This document shows positions 8,525 through 17,278 of a stretch of 64,000 nucleotides of DNA, one piece after another. Positions within the stretch are counted from its first letter, which is position 1. The number at the start of each line of letters is the position of its first letter. The notes beneath the pieces are model-generated. The model had not been told where the DNA came from. It made no database searches and saw only the letters and a program-made list of their open reading frames with translations. Source of the DNA: a bacterium (GTDB lineage Bacteria > B130-G9); NCBI GenBank assembly GCA_035527515.1, contig DATLAJ010000057.1:1-64000 (forward strand), given 5' to 3'. The position numbers were made by a program, and so were the translations under genes.

Positions 8525-9634
8525 ATGATGCACGAGGGCGCCCGCGAGTTGGACGAAAGGGCGATCCAGAGCTTCTTTTTCCGCTACCCTCAGATAGTCG
8601 AGTCGTTCCTTGTGAAAAAGCACCTGCCAGTCTCGGGCCTTGAGGCCACAAGGTGCGAAGACGCGTGCGCCTCAGGTAGAGTTGACCTTGCCTTCAGACA
8701 GAGAGCGAGCAACTCGATGGTTCTATTGGAGCTGCAATTGGGCCGCGCCAACAGGGACCACTACGACCGGCTCGCCTCGTACGTCAACGACTACTCGGAG
8801 CGCTTCTCGTTCTCGCGGGTGATCGGCGTTCACTTTGCCGAGGCGTTTCCCAAAACGCTCCCTCGTTACAGCCCTCCGCTTTACAGGGTTCGTTTTGCCC
8901 CGAGCAAAGTGGCGAGACTGGCCGAGGAGCTCCAGGCCCAGGAGGAGAGGCTCTTGGGACTGAGTTGCCCAAAGCCGCCCGTCTCTGCCTTTGCCAGACT
9001 CTCATACCTCAACGGGTTCTTCGCATTTATGAGGAAGCGCACGTTCGCCACGTTCCGCGAGGTGGTCGAAAACGTTGCGAACCTCGCCAAGAACCCTCGT
9101 CAGATACGCAATCCCGAATACCGCGCGCGGCTCTGGGTGAAGTTTGGGGAGAGTTTTGGGCTTCTGATTCGGCAAGAGGGCAGGATAGTGCTGACGGAGC
9201 TGGGGAGGGCATACGCCGCCTCGCTGGACGCCTCGTTCCCGTGGGCGCTCACGGCTCGGCAGAGGCGGATACTGATCGCCGGGCTCTCTGCCGCTCGCTG
9301 CACAAACGGCCACAAGTTTGGCATTTTCTGCATCCTGAAAGCTGCGGAGCAATCGGAGGAGAGGGCGCTCGAGACGGCTGATTCGCAGATGCAGAGCTTC
9401 GTGTCGTTCTGCCGCTCCAGTCGCCGATGGGTGAGAGTCTCGCAGCGTGCGTCGTTTGTTTGGTATGGCAATTACGCTAGGGAGTTGGGGCTTTGCCCGG
9501 ACAGCGGACTTTCGGGCGCAAGGCTTCAGCTGACCGCGTTCGGGCGAGAGGTCCTTGCGCTATTCTCGAGGCAGTTTGCGGCGTTTGAGATGGAGCGGCG
9601 ATTGCTTTTGAGAGGGACAGGCGGTATCCTTTGA
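8525..9634 (+). CDS. PD-(D/E)XK nuclease-like hypothetical protein
   Basis: The function of this 369-residue protein is not established. Residues 50-75 show the pattern GRVDLAF followed by LLELQLG and HYDRLASYV. This fits the D...(D/E)-x-K/Q core of PD-(D/E)XK nucleases, with Gln in place of the final Lys, and resembles nuclease-like proteins of the DUF91/Uma2 sort. The C-terminal two thirds is Arg-rich with no recognised domain and includes a segment LTELGRAYAASL. No signal peptide is present. It starts one base after queD and ends just before the A/P array. Alternatively it could be an inactive nucleic-acid-binding relative, given the Gln. Confidence 0.55.
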   Translation: MMHEGARELDERAIQSFFFRYPQIVESFLVKKHLPVSGLEATRCEDACASGRVDLAFRQRASNSMVLLELQLGRANRDHYDRLASYVNDYSERFSFSRVIGVHFAEAFPKTLPRYSPPLYRVRFAPSKVARLAEELQAQEERLLGLSCPKPPVSAFARLSYLNGFFAFMRKRTFATFREVVENVANLAKNPRQIRNPEYRARLWVKFGESFGLLIRQEGRIVLTELGRAYAASLDASFPWALTARQRRILIAGLSAARCTNGHKFGIFCILKAAEQSEERALETADSQMQSFVSFCRSSRRWVRVSQRASFVWYGNYARELGLCPDSGLSGARLQLTAFGREVLALFSRQFAAFEMERRLLLRGTGGIL

Positions 9635-9651
9635 GTAGGATGAGGCACAAC

Positions 9652-10905
9652 ATGTGGCTCTTAATAACGACTAAGACGACGCATTACTGGTGGGCCAACT
9701 ACAGCTGCGCTGACGGGAAGAATTTCATGTTGGCGCTGGGTTTGCAGCGAGTTCTGCGCGTGGACGGCACCATCGGCGAATGGGACCCCGGAACGAGTCC
9801 GGAGCATCCGGACGGGGACCGCGAGTGGAAGGAGCACAAGCTGCTTCACTGCAAGGCCACCTCGAACTTCAGGGAGTACGCGCAGGGGAACAGGGGGCAT
9901 GAGCGATTTAGGATTTCAGTCTCACAAACCGCGCGGCAGATCGAGTTCAAGGTCAGACTTGAGTCTGTTTGGCCGCAGCCGATTCCCTTCCCGGTGCCGG
10001 TGCCTTTCCCGCAGCCAGTCCCTTTGCCGGAGCCGCCGGTCATACCGGTCACGCCGGTCACCCCAGTTACGCCGGTCACACCGGTCACACCAGTCACGCC
10101 GGTCGTGGAGCCGGGTGCGGAGCGGGTACCCACGGGGGTTCTGAGGCCGACTCCGTTAAAAGGGAAGTTCAAGGTCTATCTTCGGTCAAGAGCCCTGAAT
10201 AGATACAAGCCTAGGCTCCCACGAGACGGGAACAGGGACATATATATACACGGACAGCCGCTCTGGGAACGGGAGGCCGAGGCGGCCTTTGAGCAACCGC
10301 CTGAGGCAACGATCAAGCTCCGTGATGTGCCGATCGGGTGGGCAGTGCTCGAGGTGTGGGCAGAAGATGACCACGGGCATGATCTCAGCAAGAAGAAGAC
10401 GATGCAGGTGTTTGTGTATCCTGAGATCTGGTGCAGGCGTGCGCTGGTTCCGGTATTTGGTCCCCATCTTGGGTATCGGACGAGGTGGGTGCTGCTGCCG
10501 CCGAGGGCGGAGCTGCCGCCGGTCACGCCGTTGCCGGAAGGTCCGCAGCCGCTGGTGGAGCCGATTGTCGAGCCGATACTCCCCGACGAGAAGGGCGTCT
10601 ATCACATCCGCGCCGCCCTCTGGAAGCAGTCCGACGGCTACTTCGTTGTCGGTAATCCTGAAGACCGCTACGACCCCAGCAAGATCAAGGACTACAAAGT
10701 CCAATCCGACTTCAAAGTCGATGAGCAGAGGTTGACCCCGGAAGACCAACCACTTATATCTTGCGGGCCCTGGCAGACGGGTACAGAGGACTCGCGTTGC
10801 GCTCTTCCGGAACACGAAAGCGAACGAATAGACGTCATTGTTCTGGAGCCTGCCGAGGTAAAAGCGCTCACTGACGAGGTGCTGCCCATTCAGAAGCTGA
10901 AATAA
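9652..10905 (+). CDS. Family A protein A1: proline-rich protein of unknown function
   Basis: This 417-residue protein belongs to a family I do not recognise; five full or partial copies lie in the next 10 kb. It has three parts. An N-terminal domain (MWLLITTKTTHYWW... to about residue 105) is followed by a Pro-rich linker with PVPFP units and a VTP tripeptide repeated six times. A C-terminal domain then runs from KFKVYLRS through MQVFVYPEIWCRRA to a final HESERIDVI. There is no signal peptide. I chose the ATG at 9652 because GAGG lies six bases upstream and because similarity to copy A2 begins just there; ATG 9640 and TTG 9631 are in frame. A2 has about 100 extra N-terminal residues, so A1 looks 5'-truncated at a duplication joint. 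The stop codon overlaps the ribosome-binding site of P1. Confidence 0.75.
   Translation: MWLLITTKTTHYWWANYSCADGKNFMLALGLQRVLRVDGTIGEWDPGTSPEHPDGDREWKEHKLLHCKATSNFREYAQGNRGHERFRISVSQTARQIEFKVRLESVWPQPIPFPVPVPFPQPVPLPEPPVIPVTPVTPVTPVTPVTPVTPVVEPGAERVPTGVLRPTPLKGKFKVYLRSRALNRYKPRLPRDGNRDIYIHGQPLWEREAEAAFEQPPEATIKLRDVPIGWAVLEVWAEDDHGHDLSKKKTMQVFVYPEIWCRRALVPVFGPHLGYRTRWVLLPPRAELPPVTPLPEGPQPLVEPIVEPILPDEKGVYHIRAALWKQSDGYFVVGNPEDRYDPSKIKDYKVQSDFKVDEQRLTPEDQPLISCGPWQTGTEDSRCALPEHESERIDVIVLEPAEVKALTDEVLPIQKLK
10038..10104 (+). repeat. 9-bp tandem repeat encoding (VTP)n in A1
   Basis: About seven units of the type CCGGTCACG encode alternating Val-Thr-Pro in the linker of A1. The equivalent position in A2 has a different repeat, 18 bp long and encoding PVPFPQ. 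Copies are near identical at the DNA level, so slippage can change the length. Confidence 0.85.
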
Positions 10906-10915
10906 GGAGGTGGAA

Positions 10916-12298
10916 ATGACTTGGCTGCGACTGGCGATGGTCGTTCTGTTGTCCGCGGTATTTGCGTTGACGTCTTGCGCCGTAGGGCAAGCGGCTGATT
11001 ATCCCTGGGTCTATTACTTCGAGAGGCCGGACTTCCCGCAGATACACTGTGCCTTCGCGGATACGGACGGGAGCGTGGTTGTCTCTACGGGAGACTGGCT
11101 TGACACTGGGTATGATTGGGTGACCGGGGATATCGTGTACTACTACCGCTCAGCGGGACTGTATCGGATCATTTGCGGGACTGTTGAACCTATTGAGTGC
11201 CCTGCGAATACCTTTGTTCTCGACGCGGCCGTCGATTCAGAAGGCACGACTTGGCTGCTTATTGCGCATGGGCGTAATGGATATGTCGAGACCGGCAGTT
11301 TGGCCGGTCCGACTTGCGCAGACACGCTCGGGTCCGCTGTCGGTTATCGGAATTTCGGACTTTACCTCGAGAACTACAGGTTTGCGCGCCTCGAAGGGGC
11401 TACAGTGATTGAGGATAAGCAGATAACGGAGGCAGTGCCGACGACCCCTATCACAATGTGTTGCGACCCGTGGGGGAGGGTGTATGTTTTCAGTTGGCGG
11501 TGGTCGGACAATAGGGATATTGAGGAGAGAAGGAGCTTTGTTTCTTGGTGGTCGGGCGGCAATCCGGATGACTTACACGTCTCCGAAATCTCGAACATCC
11601 TCCATGGCGCAAACATGGATTACTATGGGGCTCGTTATCCCGCCTTCGGGCCGGACGGTCTGGCCTACTTCGTTGTGGGGAACGCGTGGGACTTCGCAGC
11701 CTCCACAGAATACGCGGTCCTATGCCTTGACCCTAAAACTCAGTCTTGGGAGGTCTACGACGAACAGGTCTGCAGCTTGCTAGGCTGCGCAATACGCTAC
11801 TTCTGCGTGGATTCAATGAACGTCAAGTGGTTCGGGACAGAAGACGGGCTGGTTCGGTTTGATGGCCAGAGCTGGTCTCGGTACACAACGGGGAACACTG
11901 GGCTTCCTCACAATCTAGTGCGGCAAATTCAATACGATCAGGCCGAGGGAGTGTATTATGTTGTCACGCAGGCCGACCCACAGTATCGGACAGCCTTCAG
12001 CGTTCTCTCCCCCGGAGGCCGACTTGTTGGGGGTCCTTTGTCGTCCCCGCGGGAAGGGCTCCCTTGGTACCTACCCCAGATTTACAGGGATGTGAGGGGA
12101 ACGTGGTGGCTGCTGTTGCCTCCCAACTACAGGGCGACAACAACACCATACGATGTGTATGCGTACGACGGCCGGGGCGTGTTTCGTTGGGACAGCAGGG
12201 TCTCGTTCGATAGGCCAGACGTCCACATCGGATTCATCGGGAGCGACGCAGAGGGACGCGACTTCTGTGTGGGGCCTACATGCGTGATGATCTGGTAG
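10916..12298 (+). CDS. Propeller P1: secreted lipoprotein-like beta-propeller (Reg_prop-like)
   Basis: This 460-residue protein starts at an ATG preceded by AAGGAGG with a five-base spacer; a GTG six bases earlier overlaps that site and is less likely. The signal peptide is MTWLRLAMVVLLSAVFALTSC. LTSC fits a lipobox, and a signal-peptidase-I site after GQA is the alternative. The mature protein begins with DYPWVYYF, shared by all four P proteins. Blades resemble two-component-regulator propellers: a clear one reads VKWFGTEDGLVRFDGQSW near residue 305, followed by GLPHNLVRQIQYD. The protein ends in CVMIW, as do the other three. It is probably exported and surface-attached; its ligand is unknown. 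The last 19 bases overlap the start of A2. Confidence 0.75.
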   Translation: MTWLRLAMVVLLSAVFALTSCAVGQAADYPWVYYFERPDFPQIHCAFADTDGSVVVSTGDWLDTGYDWVTGDIVYYYRSAGLYRIICGTVEPIECPANTFVLDAAVDSEGTTWLLIAHGRNGYVETGSLAGPTCADTLGSAVGYRNFGLYLENYRFARLEGATVIEDKQITEAVPTTPITMCCDPWGRVYVFSWRWSDNRDIEERRSFVSWWSGGNPDDLHVSEISNILHGANMDYYGARYPAFGPDGLAYFVVGNAWDFAASTEYAVLCLDPKTQSWEVYDEQVCSLLGCAIRYFCVDSMNVKWFGTEDGLVRFDGQSWSRYTTGNTGLPHNLVRQIQYDQAEGVYYVVTQADPQYRTAFSVLSPGGRLVGGPLSSPREGLPWYLPQIYRDVRGTWWLLLPPNYRATTTPYDVYAYDGRGVFRWDSRVSFDRPDVHIGFIGSDAEGRDFCVGPTCVMIW

Positions 12299-13986
12299 GA
12301 GGATTGCTGGCCTTGGCTGAGAAGATTGACGTGAGTCGCGTGGTGACCGCGATCGTGTCGCGGATTCCGGAGTATCTTAGGACGTGCGAGGTTTGCCTTC
12401 GCACGCAGGACGACGTCACGGCTCAGGAGTCCACGCTGCTCTATGGGTCGAAGTTCTGGGCCGTGATGAATGACACCGACCGCGCTGGCAACATAACTGG
12501 GAAGCAGCGGCTGTTCCTGGAGATCGGCACGCCTCTTCAGTATTTCCTTGCGCACGATAACGAGAGCGGCCAGCTTCAGAAGTTCAACATGTGGCTCTTA
12601 ATAACGACTAAGACGACGCATTACTGGTGGGCCAACTACAGCTGCGCTGACGGGAAGAATTTCATGTTGGCGATGGGTTTTCAGCGAGTTCTGCGCGTGG
12701 ACGGCACCATCGGCGAATGGGACCCCGGAACGAGTCCGGAGCATCCGGACGGGGACCGCGAGTGGAAGGAGCACAAGCTGCTTCACTGCAAGGCCACCTC
12801 GGACTTCAGGGAGTATGCACGGGGGAACAGGGGGCATGAGCGATTCAGGATTTCAGTCTCACAAACGGCGAGGGAGATCGAGTTCAAGGTCAGACTTGAG
12901 TCTATTTGGCCGCAGCCGATCCCCTTCCCGGTGCCAGTGCCTTTCCCGCAGCCGGTCCCTTTCCCGCAGCCGGTCCCTTTCCCGCAGCCGGTCCCTTTCC
13001 CGCAGCCGGTCCCTTTCCCACAGCCGGTCCCTTTGCCGCAGCCGGTCCCTTTCCCACAGCCGGTCCCTTTCCCACAGCCGGTCCCTTTGCCGCAGCCGAC
13101 CCCTTTGCTGGAGCCGACCCCTTTGCTGGAGCCGCCGGTCACGCCGGTCGTGGAGCCGGGTGGGGAGCGGGTACCCACGGGGGTCCTGAGGCCGACTCCG
13201 TTAAAGGGGAAGTTCAAGGTCTATCTTCGGTCAAGAGCCCTGAATAGATACAAGCCTGGACTCTCCCCGGACGGGAATAGGGACATATATAGACATGGAC
13301 AGCCGCTCTGGGAGCGGGAGGCGGAGGCCCCCTTTGAGCAACCGCCTGAGGCAACGATCAAGCTCCGTGATGTGCCGGTTGGTTGGGCAGTGCTCGAGGT
13401 GTGGGCGGAGGATGACCACGGGCATGATCTCAGCAAGAAGAAGACGATGCAGGTGTTTGTGTATCCTGAGATCTGGTGCAGGCGTGCGCTGGTTCCGGTA
13501 CTTGGTCCCCATCTTGGGTATCGGACGAGGTGGTTTTTGCTGCCGCCGAGGGCGGAGCTGCCGCCCGTGACGCCGCTGCCGGAAGGTCCGCAGCCGCTTT
13601 TGGAGCCGATTGTGCAGCCGATACTCCCCGACGAGAAGGGCGGCTATCACATCCGCGCCGCCCTCTGGAAGCAGTCCGACGGCTACTTCGTTGTCGGTCC
13701 TGGGGGCTCCCGCTACGACCCCGCAACAATCACCGACTACAACGTCCAATCCGAATTCAGCGTCGATGCGCAAGAAGTGAGAGACTCGGAGGGCAATTTC
13801 TTGGGCTATTGCGGGCCGAACAATGAGGACCCAGTGACCGGCCAGCCGTCAGATAGGTGTGCAAACACTCTCCCGCAACACGAGAGCGAGCGAGTAGATG
13901 TGATCCAGCTCAAGCCCCTGGAAGTGAAAAGCCCCTTTCCAACGATCGTGTCCGATGAAAAGCTGATACAAGGAGGGAAGAAATGA
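12280..13986 (+). CDS. Family A protein A2: the longest copy, with extra N-terminal domain
   Basis: With 568 residues this is the fullest member of the family. Residues 1-103 form a domain absent from the other copies (LVGGLLALAEKIDVSRVV onward) and unrecognised. The MWLLITTKTTHYWW domain follows, almost identical to A1. The Pro-rich linker has about nine PVPFPQ or PVPLPQ hexapeptides, and the MQVFVYPEIWCRRA C-terminal domain completes it. The start ATGCGTGATGATCTG lies inside the last codons of P1. An AGGAGG at 12297 could instead serve a TTG at 12313. There is no signal peptide. The gene ends with ATGA, the start of P2, so translation is probably coupled. Sequence near identity with A1 suggests recent duplication or gene conversion. 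Confidence 0.75.
   Translation: MRDDLVGGLLALAEKIDVSRVVTAIVSRIPEYLRTCEVCLRTQDDVTAQESTLLYGSKFWAVMNDTDRAGNITGKQRLFLEIGTPLQYFLAHDNESGQLQKFNMWLLITTKTTHYWWANYSCADGKNFMLAMGFQRVLRVDGTIGEWDPGTSPEHPDGDREWKEHKLLHCKATSDFREYARGNRGHERFRISVSQTAREIEFKVRLESIWPQPIPFPVPVPFPQPVPFPQPVPFPQPVPFPQPVPFPQPVPLPQPVPFPQPVPFPQPVPLPQPTPLLEPTPLLEPPVTPVVEPGGERVPTGVLRPTPLKGKFKVYLRSRALNRYKPGLSPDGNRDIYRHGQPLWEREAEAPFEQPPEATIKLRDVPVGWAVLEVWAEDDHGHDLSKKKTMQVFVYPEIWCRRALVPVLGPHLGYRTRWFLLPPRAELPPVTPLPEGPQPLLEPIVQPILPDEKGGYHIRAALWKQSDGYFVVGPGGSRYDPATITDYNVQSEFSVDAQEVRDSEGNFLGYCGPNNEDPVTGQPSDRCANTLPQHESERVDVIQLKPLEVKSPFPTIVSDEKLIQGGKK
12922..13140 (+). repeat. 18-bp tandem repeat encoding PVPFPQ hexapeptides in A2
   Basis: About nine copies of an 18-bp unit, CCGGTCCCTTTCCCGCAG with few changes, encode a run of PVPFPQ and PVPLPQ hexapeptides, ending in two TPLLEP units. 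Every second residue is proline, so the linker should be a stiff polyproline rod. The near-perfect DNA repeats are prone to slippage, and the copy number differs strongly from A1. Confidence 0.9.
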
Positions 13987-15314
13987 AAAAACGGTCGCTG
14001 GTCATGCTGATTGCGCTGTGCGCGGTGATCGGTTCGCCGCCTTTTGGGCTGTCCCAGCAAGTAGATTACCCCTGGGTGCATTATTTCGACCGTCAGATAG
14101 GTTGCGTCTATGCCGACGCGGAATGGAACGTGCTCGTGTCCACCGGGGACTGGAACTACACCACCGGCGACGGTACTGGGGCCATCACGTATTGGTATTT
14201 GTCCGACGGAGTGTTCAAGATTTGGGAGGGCGAGATTGACAAGATCGAGTTCCCCGCCGGCACCTTGGTCTTGGGTTTTGCGACCGATTCGGGGGGAACT
14301 ACATGGGCGCTCTTCGGAGAAGGTCAGAACCACACGCAACACGCGGAGGATCTGCCCTGGAAGTGTCAGGCGACGGTCTTGGACTCCGTTTCCCGATCTC
14401 CGCTCATTGCCAATCCCAGGTTAGCACGCATCCAGGGAACAGGCATTGTCGTGGATAGTGAGCTGACCGCTTCGATCCCGGGGAAGCCGGTTGCCATCGT
14501 TTCGGACGTTTGGGGCACAGTCTTTGTGATCAGTTACCAGGTCAGTTACCGGGACGTTGACTCGGGTGGTGCGAGGTACTTCGTTTCTTGGTGGCCTGGG
14601 GCTGAGCCGGGCTCGCTCCGTATTCAAGAGGTCCCCCATGTTTTTGACTACGTCATCACTTCGCGTCGACCGTCTTTTGGACCAGACGGCCTAATGTACC
14701 TGCTCGCGAGCAACACGGAGGGGATCTACTACGCTCGGTCTCCCTCTGGGGTGCTGGCGTTGGACCCCCAGGATGAGGAATGGTGTGTCTATTATGGAGG
14801 CGATAGGGCGATCTATTGCGTTTATGTGGATCAGTTTAACGTGAAGTGGTTCGGGACTCAGGACGGCCTCTTCCGGTTGGATGCCGGAAACTGGGCCTCC
14901 TGGACGACCGCGAACAGCGGACTGCCCTATAACGGCGTGCGACAGATAACCTATGACGAGATCGACAACGTGTATTACGTGGTCTCACAGTATTGCGACA
15001 GCGCAGTTGGAGACTGCTACGGAGCTTTCGCGGTGCTTTCCGGTGATGGGCAACGTGTCGGGCCACCGCTGAACCTCCCCGACTGCACCGATCTGTGGAT
15101 ACCGAAGGCGCACCGATCCGGAGCCACTTGGTACTTGATGCCTTATGTCATCTACGACGTGATCTACTCTTATGATCACAGAAACGTACGAGCTTGGCAC
15201 CTCCGGGATTGGGTCAGCGTTGGCGCCGACACGTTCGACTTATCCATCGGCCCGGTCGGGGACCGGCGCACCTTTCTTGCCCTGCACCTGTGCAGCTGCG
15301 TTATGATCTGGTAA
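13983..15314 (+). CDS. Propeller P2: secreted beta-propeller (Reg_prop-like)
   Basis: This 443-residue protein starts with an ATGA overlap on A2 and has GGAGG ten bases upstream. The signal peptide is MKKRSLVMLIALCAVIGS. Unlike P1, P3 and P4 it has no lipobox, so it is probably cleaved by signal peptidase I near LSQQ and released. The mature protein opens with VDYPWVHYF and shares the family's VKWFGTQDGLFRLD blade followed by NSGLPYNGVRQITYDEID. It ends in CSCVMIW. The signal peptide is unrelated in sequence to those of P3 and P4 while the mature part is similar. Either exchange of the 5' end or older divergence would explain this. Ligand unknown. Confidence 0.75.
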   Translation: MKKRSLVMLIALCAVIGSPPFGLSQQVDYPWVHYFDRQIGCVYADAEWNVLVSTGDWNYTTGDGTGAITYWYLSDGVFKIWEGEIDKIEFPAGTLVLGFATDSGGTTWALFGEGQNHTQHAEDLPWKCQATVLDSVSRSPLIANPRLARIQGTGIVVDSELTASIPGKPVAIVSDVWGTVFVISYQVSYRDVDSGGARYFVSWWPGAEPGSLRIQEVPHVFDYVITSRRPSFGPDGLMYLLASNTEGIYYARSPSGVLALDPQDEEWCVYYGGDRAIYCVYVDQFNVKWFGTQDGLFRLDAGNWASWTTANSGLPYNGVRQITYDEIDNVYYVVSQYCDSAVGDCYGAFAVLSGDGQRVGPPLNLPDCTDLWIPKAHRSGATWYLMPYVIYDVIYSYDHRNVRAWHLRDWVSVGADTFDLSIGPVGDRRTFLALHLCSCVMIW

Positions 15315-15317
15315 CCG

Positions 15318-15872
15318 ATGAGCATCACGCAGGTGTTTGTGTATCCGGAGATACGATGTGCAAAAAAGCTGGTATTCGAGCGTGATCCGCTTGGACTGGG
15401 ATTTATCAGGATGAGGTGGAAGTTGCTGCCGCCGACAGAGCTGGTGCCGCCGGTGACGCCGCTGCCGGAGGGTCCGCAGCCGGAGGTGGGACCGATTGTG
15501 CAGCCGATACTCCCCGACGAGAAGGGCGGCTATCACATCCGCGCCGCGCTCTGGAAGCAGTCCGACGGCTACTTCGTTGTCGGTCCTGGCGGCTCCCGCT
15601 ACGACCCGGAAACCATCACCGGCTACAACGTCCAATCCGACTTCAGCGTCGATGAGCAAAAACTCGGCCGAATTGAGGATTCGGACAAGATCTGGCGGAT
15701 GCTGTACTGCGGGCCAAACAACATGGATCAGAGATTTCACCCTCCGGAGCTTTCCACCGACTGCGTCAACGCCATTCCTATATATGAAAGCGAGCGGATA
15801 GACGTTATTACATTGAAGCTTGAAGTAAAACCGCTCATTGACGAGGGCCTGCCCGTTAAGAAGCCGAAATAA
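15318..15872 (+). CDS. Family A protein A3: C-terminal domain only
   Basis: This 184-residue copy keeps only the C-terminal domain. It begins MSITQVFVYPEIRC, where A1 and A2 have KKKTMQVFVYPEIWC. The central PPVTPLPEGPQPE, the ALWKQSDGYFVVGPGGSRYDP block and the HESERIDVI-like end (YESERIDVI) are conserved. The Met before QVFVYP in the other copies is Thr (ACG) here, and a new ATG nine bases earlier supplies the start. The gene begins three bases after the P2 stop. The stop overlaps an AAGGAGG that was presumably the ribosome-binding site for P3. Either the C-terminal domain works alone, or this is an eroding fragment kept by coupling to the P genes. Confidence 0.65.
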   Translation: MSITQVFVYPEIRCAKKLVFERDPLGLGFIRMRWKLLPPTELVPPVTPLPEGPQPEVGPIVQPILPDEKGGYHIRAALWKQSDGYFVVGPGGSRYDPETITGYNVQSDFSVDEQKLGRIEDSDKIWRMLYCGPNNMDQRFHPPELSTDCVNAIPIYESERIDVITLKLEVKPLIDEGLPVKKPK

Positions 15873-15898
15873 GGAGGTCGAAGACGACTAGGCTGGAA

Positions 15899-17278
15899 AT
15901 GGCCATTCTGGTTCTGCTGTCCGCGGTATTTGCGTTGACATCTTGCACTGTAGCGCAAGCAGGTGATTACCCCTGGGTGCATTACTTCGATACTCCCAGC
16001 TGCGCGGATCATCCTTCGATCCACTTCGCGTTCCCGGATGGCGAGGGCAATGTCATCGTGTCAACGGGTGACTGGGTCCCCGATTACTGGCCTAATGAGA
16101 AATACTATGACTACCGCCCGGGAGCTTTATACCGAGTGAATGAGGGGGTCAAGCAGACAATCGACGCACCCGAGAACACGTATGTGCTTGACGCTGCCGT
16201 GGACGGTCAAGGCAGGACCTGGATTATATCTGCCGAGGCGAGCAGTTACCACGTGTATTACCGGAACGGCCTGTGCGTTGAGGATAAGGGGTACCCTCTT
16301 CCCCAGAGTTTCGGCTATGGGCGATACCGATTCCCGGAGTCTCCCCTTGCCGAGGCCTACGGCGGTCTTGACAAGCCAGCCTTGGGAACGCTCCGGGCTG
16401 GGCGCTTTGTCCGACTTCCTGAAGTGACCGAGGCGATTCCCGGGACACCACGTGGGATTTGCGTTGACGCTCAGGGTCACGTCTTCTTGATGACCTCGGA
16501 ATGGGATCCTTGGGAGTTCACCGCATACTTCGTCTCGTGGTGGGGAGCCGAAGGGCCTGAATCACTTCGAACTCTCGACCTGTGGCAGATCATTCCGAAC
16601 TCCTGGCTTCGAGATTATCCGCAGTTTGCTCCGGATGGCGTCGCATATCTTCTCATCGTGTATAATGCGGGCGGTCCGGGGGCTGGTTACGACTACGCCC
16701 TTCTCCGCCTCGATCCTAAGACCGGCGAGTATTGTGTTTACCGGAATACCGATTATGCGTATCTTGACTCCGAAGTTCGATGCTTCTACATAGACCCAAT
16801 GGGCATCATCTGGCTCGGCACCGAAGATGGCCTTGTTCGTTTCGATGGGCAGACGTTGAGTCGTTGGACGACTGAAAACAGCGGCCTTCCCTATAATGCC
16901 GTCAGGCAAATCGTGTACGATGAGATCGATGACGTCTATTATGTGATCTCAGAAAAGGATATCGGTTGGGACACCTCTATGCTATTCAGCATGCTGTCAC
17001 CGGTGGGCGACGCGATAGGTGCCCCTTTTATCCTACCTACGGTCGCAAACCGACTCTTTCAATTCTCCAAGGTGTTTCGTGACGGCAGAGGCGTGTTCTG
17101 GCTCTGTCCCTATGAGGCGAGCAGGGCTTACTCCTATGACCATGAACGAGTCATGCAGTGGTACGCAGCCGACTGGATGGAGCTCGTGAGCAACGTCCAC
17201 TACGTCGGCTCGACTGCTTCAGGCCGGACATTCTGCGTAGCGGGAGGATACGGCGCCTCGTGCGTGATGATCTGGTAG
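15899..17278 (+). CDS. Propeller P3: secreted lipoprotein-like beta-propeller
   Basis: The 459-residue protein has the signal peptide MAILVLLSAVFALTSC with an LTSC lipobox, then the shared GDYPWVHYF. A Reg_prop-like blade reads IIWLGTEDGLVRFDGQ, followed by NSGLPYNAVRQIVYDEID, and the protein ends in CVMIW. The start is unusual. Compared with P4, the codon that should be ATG (15884, six bases after AAGGAGG) reads ACG, so I place the start at the next in-frame ATG. That ATG is 21 bases from the ribosome-binding site, so expression may be reduced. The reading frame is otherwise intact, which argues the gene is still used. Ligand unknown. Confidence 0.7.
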   Translation: MAILVLLSAVFALTSCTVAQAGDYPWVHYFDTPSCADHPSIHFAFPDGEGNVIVSTGDWVPDYWPNEKYYDYRPGALYRVNEGVKQTIDAPENTYVLDAAVDGQGRTWIISAEASSYHVYYRNGLCVEDKGYPLPQSFGYGRYRFPESPLAEAYGGLDKPALGTLRAGRFVRLPEVTEAIPGTPRGICVDAQGHVFLMTSEWDPWEFTAYFVSWWGAEGPESLRTLDLWQIIPNSWLRDYPQFAPDGVAYLLIVYNAGGPGAGYDYALLRLDPKTGEYCVYRNTDYAYLDSEVRCFYIDPMGIIWLGTEDGLVRFDGQTLSRWTTENSGLPYNAVRQIVYDEIDDVYYVISEKDIGWDTSMLFSMLSPVGDAIGAPFILPTVANRLFQFSKVFRDGRGVFWLCPYEASRAYSYDHERVMQWYAADWMELVSNVHYVGSTASGRTFCVAGGYGASCVMIW

